Part shown: in pieces, positions 22,600 to 35,564 of the stretch
Layout of the letters: the number at the start of each line of letters is the position of its first letter
How positions within the stretch are numbered: position 1 is the first letter of the stretch
The notes under the pieces: generated by a model
What the model was told of the DNA's origin: nothing
Seen by the model: the letters and a program-made list of their open reading frames with translations, nothing else
Database searches by the model: none
Translations under genes and position numbers: made by a program
Source: Mytilinidion resinicola
Taxonomy: Eukaryota; Ascomycota; Dothideomycetes; Mytilinidiales; Mytilinidiaceae
Direction: 5' to 3'
Assembly: GCF_010093595.1 (NCBI RefSeq)
Contig: NW_022985457.1
Span: 118,226 to 182,225, forward strand
DNA: 64,000 bases

Positions 22600-25500
22600 C
22601 TTTATAATACTTTCTATAATATCTACTATCCTTATAAGGACTATATTTAGTAATCCTAGCCACTTAGAAACCTAGTTTACTATTTTACCTGTTATAGTAG
22701 GTTGCTATCGCTATAATAAACCTAAAAAAGGGCGTTAACCCTACTAATTCCTGCTATACTTTTTTAGGTATATTTAGTAAGGCTGTTAAAGTATCTAGCT
22801 CTATAGTATAGTACCTAGGAGCTACTAGTAAGTAGCTAGTAATACCGCCTTTAAAGTCTAATCTACTATTACTTTCTAACCTTTTCTCTACCTTTATACC
22901 TTCTAAGAATATTACTAACTTTATAGCTAGCCTTTCTCCCCTTTCTAGGCCCTTTATGTATTAGGATATTAAATATAACTAATAAAAAAAGGGGGACTAG
23001 GATATAGATAAATCTAATAATAAAGAATTATCTAGTAGTATAGAAGTAGAAAAGGATTTTACTACTAATATTACTATTATAGCGGTTAAAGATTAAGTAC
23101 CCTATAAGTTCCCTAGTATAAGCTTCCGCGTATAGAGCTATAACCTTAATATAAACCTCTAAAATAAAACTATTACCTCCTAATATAACTAAGCAATTAC
23201 TATTATATATAAAACTAGGCCTAGAACAGTATATAGAAATATTATTAAGGGAGCTAAAATAGTAAACCTAGATTTAGTTCTAAAGCCTAGAGCAGAGGAA
23301 GAACTTAAGAATAGTTTAGGTAATCTTAATATAATAGTTACTTTTGCTTAAATATACCCTACTAAAACAGCTTAGCTTCTTAACAGTATTTTACTATTAG
23401 CTTTTACTTTTATTAATAACCTATTAGAAGCAAAATTTTTAAAAAGCACCTTATCTATTTTAACTACCTTAATACTAATTTTAGCTACCTTTAGCACTAA
23501 TAGGCTAGCATTTGCGCTATAGTTTAAGTACTAAAAGAAAAAGCAAAGAAATAGAAAATTAAATATAAATCCTTATAGAAGAAGTATAATAATATAGTAA
23601 CTATTATCCAGGAATCTAAAACTAGACAGGCCTAGTAGGCAGCAGAAAAGGCAGCTACCTAATTAAAGAAGGCAGCTAAAAAGTATATTTAATAATAGGA
23701 ATCTGCCTACTATAAACTAGAAGTAAAAAACTAAGCTTTAGCTAAGGAAATCTAGGAGCTAAAAGCTAACTATTAACACGTCTGTATATAGTTACTAGTT
23801 AACTACCTAGAAGACCTTTCTATTCCTCTCTTTTATTAGTCTACACCTGGATATAGTGCCTTAGCCTTTCTAATCCTATTTTAGGAACTGTTTATAGCTT
23901 CTACTACTCTATTTAACCTATCTAGAAAAACTAGAATAGCTTACCTAGATAAGCTAAAATAGCAGTATAATAATTTCCACCCTATAGCGTATATTAAGGG
24001 CTTTTCTAAGCTAGAAAAGTTTAGGGGAGACCTACCTATATTATAGCCTTAGATTAATAGTATACTAGCCTATTTTAAGAACTACTTTAAGAACTTTATA
24101 GGTATATCCTAAAAAACTTTAGCTACTATTATAGCTAGTAAACTAGAAGATAATACTGCAGTACTAGTATACTAAAGAAACCTAGATAAGAATTTCTATT
24201 TCTAAATACTATTTAAGCTATTCTCCTTCCTATACTAGTTTTTTAGAATTAAGAATATCTATTTCTATTATAAAAACATCTATAGAATGCTATTTTAGAA
24301 ACCTAATAAAAATGCTATATTATAGTTCTACTTACTTAAGTTATCTATAGAAACTATCTAAAGTTTACTAAACTAGTTAGATTAAGAGGCTATTAAAAAA
24401 ATAATAGCTAAGCTATCTAACTAGATTAGTAATACTATATCCAGTATGCCCTATAGTATAGATAACTTCCCCTAGTTCCTTAATACTATTAAAAACTATA
24501 TTATTAAAAACTAGACTAAGTAATAAATTCTTAAATAAAATAAGAAAATAGTTAGCTCCCACCCCCGTATTAATAACTAGGGCAAGCCGGACTAACCTTA
24601 TTCTTTTTAGCCAAGCTTTACTAGTAATAATTAACCGCCTGCTTCTAATAATAGCAGTAACTGCTCTTCTATTTCTAGTAATAGCAATAGTGCTAAGCTT
24701 ACCCCTTTCTTTAGATAGCGTAACCCTAACTATACTAATATAAAAATAACTCCTATATAGAAGGCCTGCCGCAACTATCTTTATACTAACTAGAAATACT
24801 TTAAGTATAAATAACTAAGCTACCGCGCTATTAACTGCCTGCTTGCAGATTAAGAAGTTAGCGCTATATAGGATACTATTTCTAATTTAGAAACTGCACT
24901 AGAATTTAAGAAAATTAATAAGCCGGAAGCTAATATTAGCTCCAACTCTAATAGTTCTAGCAGTTTAGAAAATTAGGCACTTTTAATAATAGCTACTGTT
25001 AAGGGTTATAAGTATATAAAAGTAAAAAAGATAATAGAAAGCACTTTTAGAAACTGCTAGATAGATAGGAAACTATCTAAAGAAATAAAACTATTTTTTT
25101 TAGGAAAGCAGAATTTTTAAACTTTTAAGTAGTAGAAATAAAAGTATTTCTAGACTGCGGGGCTTTCTATAACTTTATTTTATATAAACTAGCGCACTAA
25201 CTAAACCTAAATATCTAACCCCTAAAAAAGAAAAAAAAGAGTATATTCCTACTAAGGTGCTAATAGACCTAAGAAGTAGATAATAGAATACGCTAAGTTT
25301 CCCTTATAAATAGGAAAGCACTTTAAAATCCTCCGCTACTATATAGTATACAGCTGCGGGCGTTATAAGCTTATTTTAGGCTACTATTAGTTTAAGATCT
25401 ATAACTATATATTATAAGTAGAATAAAAAAAGGTTTTTTTTAACAGCGCCTACTATCTATAGTACTATAATATTACTTACTAAAAAGTAATAGTTAAGGC

Positions 25501-27940
25501 CCTGCCTGCAATATAACCCTTAGAAATACTAAAAGCGCAGACTAGCCTACCCTTATAACCGGGATATATTTCTAAAACCTCTTTAGCACCTATAATAAAA
25601 AACGTACGCAAGAGGCTGCAGGAAGCTGTAAAATAATACTTTTCTAGTCCTGTTGCACTAAGCAATACTATAGATAGTATAGAGATTAAATACTATACTA
25701 GACCTATAATTAAATAATATACTAGGTAGAAAAAATAGGGTAAAATAGCTAAAACCTACTTTTTTACCTATAATATACTGCTAGAAGTCTCTATAAACAG
25801 GATTAAGGTTAGCAAAATAATAAAGAAAAATTTCTGCAAGTTTATAAATCCTAAAAAGGACACTGCTATTAAAGCTAAAATGCCGGAGCTTTATAGCGCC
25901 TAGAAGGACCTTTATTACTACCCCTTTTTTAATATACTACCTAAGTATACTAATAAAGATTATAATATTAAGATTAAAAAAGGAGCTAAACTCCCTTTAA
26001 GGAAACTATACCTAATATCCTAAATAGAACTTAAAGCTATCTAAAAGTATATTAACAATATAATAGTAAAGGGGTTTATTAAACCTGCCCTAGGAAATAT
26101 AAGTTCCCTGTTGCTAGTTATATAGAAACCCGGAGAAGGTATATATATTTATATTAACTACTAAGAACTAAATAATGCTACTATTAAGGACTAATACCCC
26201 TTACTTCTTATCTAAAAAACCTTAGCCAGGCTATTTAAGGCCAAAATCTTTATAAAAATTAATATTATTGCAGTATTTAATTGCGTCCAAATAAAGCCGG
26301 GTATAGAATAGCTAATAGCCTTTTCTACTTACTATAGGACTTACTAGTACTGCGTAATATCTTTTAGGCTGTATAATATACCTGTAACTTTCCAACGCTT
26401 TATTAATACTGCTTTTTATAAGTATTTTAATAAGTTTATTACTATATACTTAGATAATATCCTAGTATATAGTAAAAGTATTAAAAAATACCCTGCTTAT
26501 ATAAAAAGCATTTTTACTTAACTATATAATAAAGAACTATACGCTAATATTAATAAGAGCAAGTTTTATATAACTAAAGTAAAGTTTCTTAGTCTAATAA
26601 TCTCTATAAGTAGGATTAAAATAGACCTAGTTAAGCTAGAAGCTATTTACAACTAGCAGCTACCTTATACTATTACTAGACTTCTAGAATTCCTAGGTTT
26701 TATAGGATTCTACTAATAGTTTATTATAGAATACTCCGCTATTATATATTCTTTAACTAATACTATAAAGGGCACAGGCTATTCTAAGGGAAAACTAACT
26801 AAGGTCTAAGTTATATCGGAATTCTAAGCTACTTTTTAATAACTTAAGAATACCTTTAAAAAAAACTAGATCTTTATTACTTTTAACCCTAATAAAAATA
26901 TATATATATATTACAATAGCTCTAGATAAGCAGTAGAAGGCACCCTTAAGTAGAAAGGTTTAGATAGCAAATTATACCCTATAGCCTTCTTTTTAAAAAA
27001 AATATACTCTAGTAGAATCTAACTATAATATCTATAACTAGGAACTTATAGCAATTATATAAGCATTTAAGAAATTCTAACTGGAACTAATAAGTATTAA
27101 CCCTAAAAACCTAATCTTAGTTATAACCGACTATAAAAACTTAGAGTCTTTTATAACTACTAAGGTTTTTAGCTGCTGCTAGGCTAAATAGAGCCTTTTC
27201 CTCTTTTAGTTTAACTTTAAAATTGTTTATTAGCTAGAAAAGGAAAATATTAAAGCAGACGCCCTTTTTAGGCGTAAATAGGATATACCTATTAGAACAG
27301 ATAATAACAGGCTTACTATTAACTACTAAGTAATCCTAAAGCCTTAGAATTTTTTAGATAGAATAAAACCTACTATATTAAAGAAGTCTATTATTACTAC
27401 TCTTACTACTCTATCTATAGAAGTAGAAGACAACTAAATTAATAACTATATTTCCGATAATATAGTTAACACTATACGCCTTTACTTTATAGAAAAGGAA
27501 AAGAACAGTAATAAGTTTAATAATAATCTAGAGGAAGCTATTAGCTAAAAACTAGAATTAATTAGACCTCTAGACCCTAATAGAACCCTAACTTCTAATC
27601 TAATAGCAACTATATACGCAGAAGATCTAGTTTCTAAGGAAATTTTTACTTTTCTAGAAAACCTAACTAGCACCTGTTAATAGATGCCGCTACACCTACT
27701 TAAGGCTGGATACTAATTCTTCCTAGCTAACTATTAAGTTACTAGAATAAAAATAGAAGGTTAGGATAACTGCCGCCTTAAAATAAACAGGCGACTTTTT
27801 ATACCTAAAAATAAGGCTCTCTAACGCTAACTATATATAGAATAATATAACTATTCTATAGCAGGTTATAAAGAACTAAAGCGCACTTATTTCGCGCTAA
27901 TTTAATACTACTACTAGCCTTATATAGCATAATAAACTTA

Positions 27941-30900
27941 TAGCGGATAAGGACCAGCCCGCCATTAACAAGGCATTTGGAATCGGAAGTAGAACGCAGC
28001 CCGCCTAATTTACGCGACCTAACCAATTAGCTACGCTGCCGGAAGTATTATCACAGCTAGCTATATAAACCACGTACGGCGGAGGCGATTAGCTAACATT
28101 AAGCGGAGAGGTTTAAATACTATTATTATAAGACAACCTAGCCAACTAATAGATCTACGCTGAGCAAAGAACCTAGGTAGACAACGGGCAAGCTAAGAAA
28201 CAATAAGAGAACACCGAGATAAGCCAATATTAGAACAACTAAACAACCTCACTATTATACAGTATAACGTCCACAAGAACTTAATAACTTAGAAGGAGTT
28301 CCTTAAAAAGGCGGAGAACGCCAGCCTGTAACCTATAGTACTAGCTATATAAAAACTATAGAGAAACCTACGCAGGCAGGGGCAGGGGTATACAGTGTAT
28401 ACAACGCATATAATAAAGTTATACTATCTACTGTATATAGGAGAGGAATATATAAAAGCCTGTATATATATTAATAAACAACTAGATATTAATAAGTAGT
28501 CGGTTGTGCACTACTTACTAGATTTTAACACCCTCTTTTTTTGCGCAGAGGAAAAAAGGATCTATATTTACAATATCTATAACCCGAACCCTAACAGTAT
28601 TATACAGGAACTACCCCTACTGCTAAATAATACCGAAGCGGAATATATTCTTATTAAAGATATAAACCTATACTATCTACTATAGAAAGGAGTTTAAGTT
28701 ATATAAATTAAAAAGCAAGCAGAGGAGCTCCTCCGCATTACGCGCGAAGCAGGCATAGACCTAGCTATAGAGGAAGGGCTAGAAATATAGGTAAGAGGAA
28801 TATTATAGTCTATAATTAACCTTATATTTACAACAGGGTAGCTAACAGAACAAATAATTTCCTCTATAGTATAAAAGGAATAGAACTGCAACTCTAATCA
28901 CCGGCCTATATATATAGAGTTCGATATCTTACTACTAAAGGCAGCCGAACCCCCGCAGCGTAGGCTGTAGAAGGATATAGTATAGAAAGAAGTATAAGAG
29001 AACCTAGCAATACAGCTAGATAAGCTAGAAACTCGGAATAACCTGTAGGAGACGGAGGAAGATTTTAATATATTTGCACACCGCCTATATAAGTGTATAT
29101 AAGCTATAATAGACAAAACTATACCACTTGCAAAGCTGTTAAAATAAGTATTACCTGCGTGGTTAATAAAGTGTACTAAGGAAGTGCAGGAGATAAGGCG
29201 GGCCTATAGGACCTGGCGCTTATTAAAAATAGTAGAGGACTGGATTTTATACAGAGTACAGTATAATAGAAAGAAAAGGGCTATACGCAAAGAGAGTATA
29301 AAAGTATAGCGCCGCGCAGTAGATAAGATTACGTCGGATCCGAAAGGCGTATAGAAGCTAGCTAAATAGGGCAGAGCTATTAGAAAGGAACTACAGCCAC
29401 CGCCTTAATTCCCCCCTTTTTTATAGCCTAATAACGCAATACTCTATATAGATAATAAGACTAAGGCCTAAATACTTATAGAATAGTTCTTCCTATTCCC
29501 TATAGAGGCAGACTTCTCTAATATTAAAGGATACTAATACCTAGAGCTATATAAGTTCTTATAAAACGTTATAGTAGAAAACGTCCTCTCCGCGCTAATA
29601 GAAATAGCCCCGGATAAAGCCCCGGGCATTATAAAGATAACTAACAGAATCCTTAAGAAATGCGAAACGCAGCTAGTACTAACGCTGGCTAGGTTCTTTA
29701 CCAGGTGCGTGCGTATAGGGCACTACCTATAGCTATATAAAAAATTAATTACTATAGTGCTACGCAAGCCTTAGAAAGCGTTCTATAATACAGCAAAGTT
29801 ATACAGGCTAATTATACTGCTAGAAACAGTAGGTAAGCTGCTTAAATATATTATAGCACGAAAACTATCTAAGATAGCAGAGGAGAAAGGTATGCTCCTA
29901 CCGAGCTAAATAGGCGTAAGGCCCGAACAATCTACGCAGACAGTACTAGAACTTCTTATAGAACAAATATAAACTATATAGAAGGGCAACTCTTACCTTA
30001 TTACCTTCCTTTTTAGCCTAGATATTTTAGGGGCTTTTAATAGAGTATTTTATAAAAGAATAATATACAACCTACAGGTTTAATATATACTAGAATAGAT
30101 AGTCTAATTTATAGAATTATTCCTATAGAACTAAACTATAAAACTCTCTATTAGAAAATATATTGCTAAGACTATCCCGGTTAATACAGGCATACTATAA
30201 GAATTCTTACTCTTGCTAATCCTTTTCTTATTCTTTGTAAGTATGCTCCTGCCGGCACTATAAAAAGGTAATATAATAGCCTACAGGTTTATAGATAATA
30301 CTAACATTTTTATATTTAGTAGAAGTACGGAAAAAAACTACAGGGCAATTAAAAGTGCGCACGTATAGTATATAGAGTGGGCGAAGAAGCATAGTATAGT
30401 ATTTACCCCGGATAAGTATTACCTTATATACTTTATAAGGCGCCGTTTAAATATAGTAAATATAAAGGCTATAGTAAATATCTAAGGCTTTATAGAGGGC
30501 CTAATTATAGAGCTCTGCGTGCTTAAAGTCCAGGTGGACTTTAAACTTAAATAGGGCCCGCATATATATATTATAAAGGAAAAGGCTATAGTATAAATAG
30601 AAGCCCTTACACGGCTAATAGTATTAATATAGGGCGTAAGCTTCTAAAAAGTATAGTATATATACTTAGCAGTTATTAGGCCGGTTCTTATATATAGGTG
30701 CACTACCTAGTTTCTAATACTAGGTATAAAGGAATAAATTAGCAAAGCAAAGATTAAATAACTTAAAACGGCCTAGAACTACTTCCTTTATACTATTACA
30801 GGGGCGTATAAAATAACAGATATTAAAATACTTAAATATAAAACCTCTTGCCCCCTTCTAAGGCTTAAGCTAGAGGAACTTGCAGTAGCGTACGCAGACT

Positions 30901-32070
30901 GCACGCGCGCAGGCTAGGCTAGAGAGCATATTAAGACTATATGCCGTACTATTAAAGACACTATTAGAAGATACTATAAGCCTAGGAAAACGCCTAAATA
31001 TAAGCTAAGCCGGCGTAATATACTAAAAAGGCTTGCGGTTAAGGCTATAGCACTAGCCCTAAGGTATAAAGGGCAGTTAAACAACTTATATAAGCTCTTA
31101 AAATAAGGAGTAATATAGGAAGCGTATAAGGAAAAGTGGAGGAATAAATAGAAGGCCTATAGGAAGAAATAAAGGGGCCCTTTTACGCCGGCCCTTAATA
31201 TAAAATAGAATAAAAATTAGGCAACTAAATACTATAAGCTTATAAAAGCAGAAAGCTTAATTATTACGCTCTTACGAACGGAATATATAGGGCTTAACGT
31301 ATACCTGCACTATATAAGGGTGCCTAATTACCCTTTACCTGCGTGCCCCTGCGGGCATATACTATAGTCTCTAAAGTATATAGTAATACACTATAAATAA
31401 TACTGTAATAGTAGAGGCAATATATTTTTTAAGGCTAGAATAAGAATATATATACAGCTATATAAAGACTATAAGGGAAATAAGGCCGTTTTACAATAGT
31501 TCCTGCACTAAATAGACCTCCTACTCTACCTTTCTATAGCTAGAAAAATAGCAACGGAAAAGCTAGCTATACAGCCAGCTAACTTATATAGCCACGCCCT
31601 AAGAACAGAACTATATACACGTACGTATATTATATAACTACAGGCACGCCCGCAATAGGGCAACCCCCCTAATTTCCTATTATCCTTTAATTTAATACCT
31701 TAGCTTTTAAGAAAAAGGGCACGCGCGTACAGTAAGGGCACGCGCGCCCTAACGCGAACCCTAGACCTTACTCACCTTCTAGACACTATATAACCCTGGA
31801 ACCTAGGGCCTACGGATACTAGATCGATTCTGGAGAATATATTAAGATGGCTTACTCCGTAGCAATACTTATAGAGCTGCCACGCGTCCCCTATAGCCGC
31901 GCAGAAATAAAAGGAATATAAGGCGTTATATACTATAGAAAACAAGGTTTTTACCCGACTGCTATAGAGCGAACGGTTTCCCCTTATAAATAAAACCTAG
32001 ATAGCACTGCTGTATAAACCCTAACGGGAGCTAAATCGGCCTAATAGAACCTAATAATAATAATAATAAT
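27941..32070 (+). mobile_element. LINE (Tad1/I-like), RIPed, nested in Ty3 integrase
   Basis: The decayed frame shows an endonuclease start near 28250 (QYNVHKN), reverse transcriptase text with FLFSLDILGAFN near 30000-30050, and FIDNTN near 30286 where FIDDT-type is expected. A CPCGH zinc motif is near 31340-31360. The 3' end is a (TAA)n tail at about 32052-32070, matching the tail of the copy at 38649-40247. Left flank tatagcataataaactta and right flank atag...taataaattaa look like an imperfect, RIP-altered target duplication. There is no room for a normal ORF1, so the 5' end may be truncated. The first 140 bases are much less RIPed. Confidence 0.75.
27965..28046 (-). other. tRNA-like sequence at the LINE 5' end
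   Basis: Read in reverse from about 28046, ggcagcgtagctaattggtt fits the pol III A-box consensus TRGYNNANNGG exactly, and cttccgattcc about 45 bases later is a degraded B-box. Only four acceptor-stem pairs survive and the anticodon arm is unconvincing. It is not a functional tRNA gene; it may be a tRNA-derived promoter or chance. Confidence 0.3.
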
Positions 32071-32076
32071 ATAGTA

Positions 32077-33916
32077 ATGTATTCCACAAGCGAGCCGTCT
32101 ACCTAAGCGAGCCGTTTACTTTATTATAAAAACCGGCCTTAAACGTTAATTGCTCTACAACGCTAATAGATATTAACTATATACAACTTATAGCCTAATC
32201 TGCAGCAACCTCTGCATTATTTTTGCACGTACGAATATTGTGCCCTAGCTCGCCGCAGCGTCTACAGCGCCGCGCGCTCCCGCTAGAATCTGCCCCGCCT
32301 TGCTGCCTTTTACTTTAGGCGTCCTTATTAAGCCTTTAAGCAGCTATTTAAGAGCCTGCTTCTATTATTAGAGTTCCTTCTCTCTAGATCCGCTTCTTTT
32401 TGCGCGCCTTGCGCTTTATAGCGGCTTTATTTGCCTTTTAAAGGCTGGCAACTATATCGCGCAGTAGTATAGCTTAATATATTATTGTTGCAGCACCTTT
32501 AGAAAGGCTGCTAAGCGCATTAAGAATTGCTGTAGGCAAGCTATTTTAATACCTTTAAATATAATTATAAATTAAAGCTAATTAAGAGCCTAGCTTATAA
32601 GCGTTGCTTAGTGTTTTTAATTCCTATTAAGCCTTTACTACAGCAGGAGGCAACAGTATATAAAGCTAAATATTAAGCTTTAAAAGTACTGCCTCTAGAT
32701 TAAGCAGTATAAGGCCTGCGCCTTAAAAGCCTGCGCAAATATTACTCTTTATAATTAAGTTATAGAAGGCTGCTTTAAATACTAGTAAGAACTCTAGCTT
32801 TATAATATAGTTAATATAGTAGTATATTAAGTTCTTAATTTAGCGCCCGTATACCTTTTTTAACAGCGCAAAGCAGCTAATATTAAGCGGCTGCAGCAGG
32901 TGCAATAAATACACTAGTATACAGAAAGTAATAATATTATTCTCCTTATAAATCTCCTTAAATTTAAGCAAGCGGTGGCTCTTATAGCTATTAATAATTA
33001 GCAGCTAATATATACCTATAGTGCGATCCTTTATATGCTTATTAAAATACTATAGCCAGGTAATACTAAGCTTATTTATCGTCCAGCTATTATTACTTAC
33101 TGCTATAACCTAGTTTAGTAGTATATTATTACCCTTATACTATATAGAGAGGTAGTACTTACCTAAAAAGATAATAAATAGCAGGATAGCCTATCTATAG
33201 GCATTAACTCCTTAGATTATTATTATCTATTCGCAATTACCTAGCTATATTAATTTTGGATAATTGCACCGCTTAGAGCCTGTTATAACCACGCCAGTTA
33301 AAATAACACCTATTTAGAAGCTAGCTTTATTAAAGTTGTATATATCTTTATCTAGAATGCTATACTTTGCTTTTATATTGCGTATAAGCTTAAACTAATT
33401 GCTAATTACCTTTAGATCCTCGTATAAAGCTCTCTAACAATTATACTTTTAATTAAATTATGTTTTAAGCTTAGGTGTTTGCTTAACAAAGTTCTCTGGC
33501 CAGTTCTTGCCAACGTGGCCGGCGGCGCGCTCGGCGAGCAATTTGTTAGCTATCTCTCGTACAGCATGCAGGTTGGGCGGAAATCCTCGCGAATCCAGGT
33601 CGAGTATATGTTAAACAACAACTAATTCCTCCAGCTTGGAAAGCTTCTTCGAATTAGGCTTAGAATCGCGTCGTGGGGTCGTTCCAGCGCGTTGATCTCG
33701 AATTGTGCTTCTGGGTACGTTATATGTCGTAATAGCGCGCCGTTCGCTTTTAAATTGCTGCTAATTAATTGCTGCGATAGCCATGCATATTCGACCTTTA
33801 TTTTGTATTAATTGCACGTTGTGTTGTCAACGTATAGTGGTTAGAAGTTAACGCGTCGCGTTTTTATAATAAAGTGGACGGCTTACTTAGGTAGACGGCT
33901 CGCTTATAGAATACGT
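32077..33916 (-). mobile_element. pogo/Fot1-like DNA transposon 1 (1,840 bp)
   Basis: Terminal inverted repeats of about 54 bp begin ATGTATTCCACAAGCGAGCC on the left and ACGTATTCTATAAGCGAGCC on the right. They are flanked by TA on both sides (32075-32076, 33917-33918), the target duplication of the Tc1/mariner/pogo superfamily. Reading the minus strand from about 33610 gives LDLDSRGFPPNLHAVREIAN and VGKNWPENFVK, the CENP-B-type DNA-binding region of fungal pogo transposases. Further text near 33290 reads GVILTGVVITGSK, part of the DDE region. Stops are frequent except in 33480-33870, which has escaped RIP. It inserted just beyond the LINE tail. Confidence 0.85.
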
Positions 33917-35310
33917 TATAATAAATTAATAAGTTCTATAATAACTATGCTATTTACCGATAAACTAAGTATTTAAGGAATAAGAAATATAGTTTTCTTA
34001 GGCCCTTACCTATTCTAAATAAGTAATAGTAATATTTTAGCATTAACTATATTATTAGTTTCCCCGCCTGCACCCGCTAAGGAATTAAATATTAGAATAT
34101 TGCTGTAGTCTATAATAGACTTATAAAATACTACTACTTTATTTCTATAGATAGTCTAAGTTTAAAGGCACTAGTTTAGATTTTCCTACTACTTTTTACC
34201 TTATATAGAATTCTATAATCTATTACTTTAGATAAAGGCAGCAACTTTATTACTAAGTTCTAGAAACGCTTATACTAACGCCTTAGAATATCTTTTAAAA
34301 TATCTACTACTTTCTATTCTAAAACTAATAGATAAATAAAATACTCCAATTAGGAGCTAAAGAAGTATTTATATAAATATATTAACTATACCTAAAATAA
34401 TTAGGTTAACTAGCTACTAATAGCAGAATTCTAAGTAAATAATACTATTAATATATTTACAGGTATAACGCTGTTTTTTATAGATACTAGCTACTACCCT
34501 TAATTTAGCCTAGAACCGGCTAAGGCTATAGACCTAGATTTAGACAGCAGAATAATAAATAAGATTAAAATTACAGATAGTATAGAAAAGCTTACTAAAT
34601 TCCTTTAGGAAAATATTACTTAGGCCTAAAAATAATAAGCAGAACACGCTAATATACACTGCGCTAACGCCCCTTTTTTTTAAGATAGGAGACCTAGTCT
34701 ATATTAATACTAGGAACTGGAAAATAGAGCACCCTGTAAAGAAACTAGATAATAAATATACTAGACTCTAGCCTGTTACTTAAATTATTCCTAGAAGTAA
34801 AGCAGTAGAAGTCTAGCTTCCTAACTAGCTAGTAGCTAAAGAAATGTTTAATATCTTCCACCTAAACCTACTACGCTAGTACTACCCTAATCTAGTACCT
34901 TTATAGTTTTATCTAGAACTATAGCCTATCTATTTAGTCTAGGATAAAGAAATAAAAACCTAGAAAAAAAAGTTTTTTATTAATAAAATTATTAATTCTA
35001 GATAAGTTAAACGCAGTATCTAATATAAGGTTAAATAGGTAGATAACCCTTAATACTATTAGGAACCTGTAAAAAATTAGCTAGACTACTATAACGCCTG
35101 GCTATTCTACTAGAAATACCTATATAAACCCCGCTCTTCCGCCTAAGTTCTTCCGCCTAACTAGCAACCTAGAAAGGAAGATTAAGACAATTTTTATAGT
35201 ATTAGCACTCTCCAGCAAGTTTTTTCTAAGCGCACCAGCGCTTAGAAGCTTATTTATTTAGTTTATAACCTTTTTTCTTTTACTACTTTTTATAAGAGCT
35301 TAGACCTATA

Positions 35311-35324
35311 GAGGAGGAAAGTAG
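35311..35324 (+). promoter_or_regulatory. polypurine tract of the Ty3 element
   Basis: GAGGAGGAAAGTAG lies directly before the 3' LTR, where plus-strand DNA synthesis would be primed. The remnant at 11511-11525 has the equivalent tract. Confidence 0.7.
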
Positions 35325-35559
35325 TATTAGGCCTTAGACGGCCTTTTCCTTTATTTTACAAGCAATATTCACCTATAGTTACGAAACGTTATATAGTTAT
35401 ATAATAATTAGAAGGGCGCACTAGCAGCTAGCGCTAAACGCGCCAGGAACCTACTTCTAGCAGCTGCGCCCTTAACCTTTTTTTTTTCTTTATATTACAA
35501 CTTCTATAGTATAGTAATATAACCTTTTCTAATTACTATTTGCCTATTAAGTCCTTATA
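35325..35559 (+). repeat. 3' LTR of the Ty3 element
   Basis: Same length as the 5' LTR. Begins TATTAGGCCTTAG and ends GTCCTTATA. Followed by ATACT (35560-35564). Confidence 0.85.
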
Positions 35560-35564
35560 ATACT

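Larger units (their letters stand above)
22365..35559 (+). mobile_element. Ty3/gypsy chromovirus, RIP-inactivated, with nested LINE and pogo insertions
   Basis: Two 235-bp LTRs (22365-22599 and 35325-35559) flank the element. ATACT lies on both sides (22360-22364 and 35560-35564), a 5-bp target duplication typical of Ty3 elements. The decayed internal text still shows domains in Ty3 order. A gag-like zinc knuckle is near 24793-24838 and reverse transcriptase at about 26110-26480 (an IYLDNILVYS reading, derived from the YLDD type). RNase H lies near 26860-27290, an integrase zinc-binding part near 27830-27930, an integrase core from about 34020 and a chromodomain-like end near 35010-35140. The interval 27941-33916 is foreign (LINE plus pogo), splitting integrase. 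Stops and TpA-rich changes occur throughout, so no protein can be made. Confidence 0.85.
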
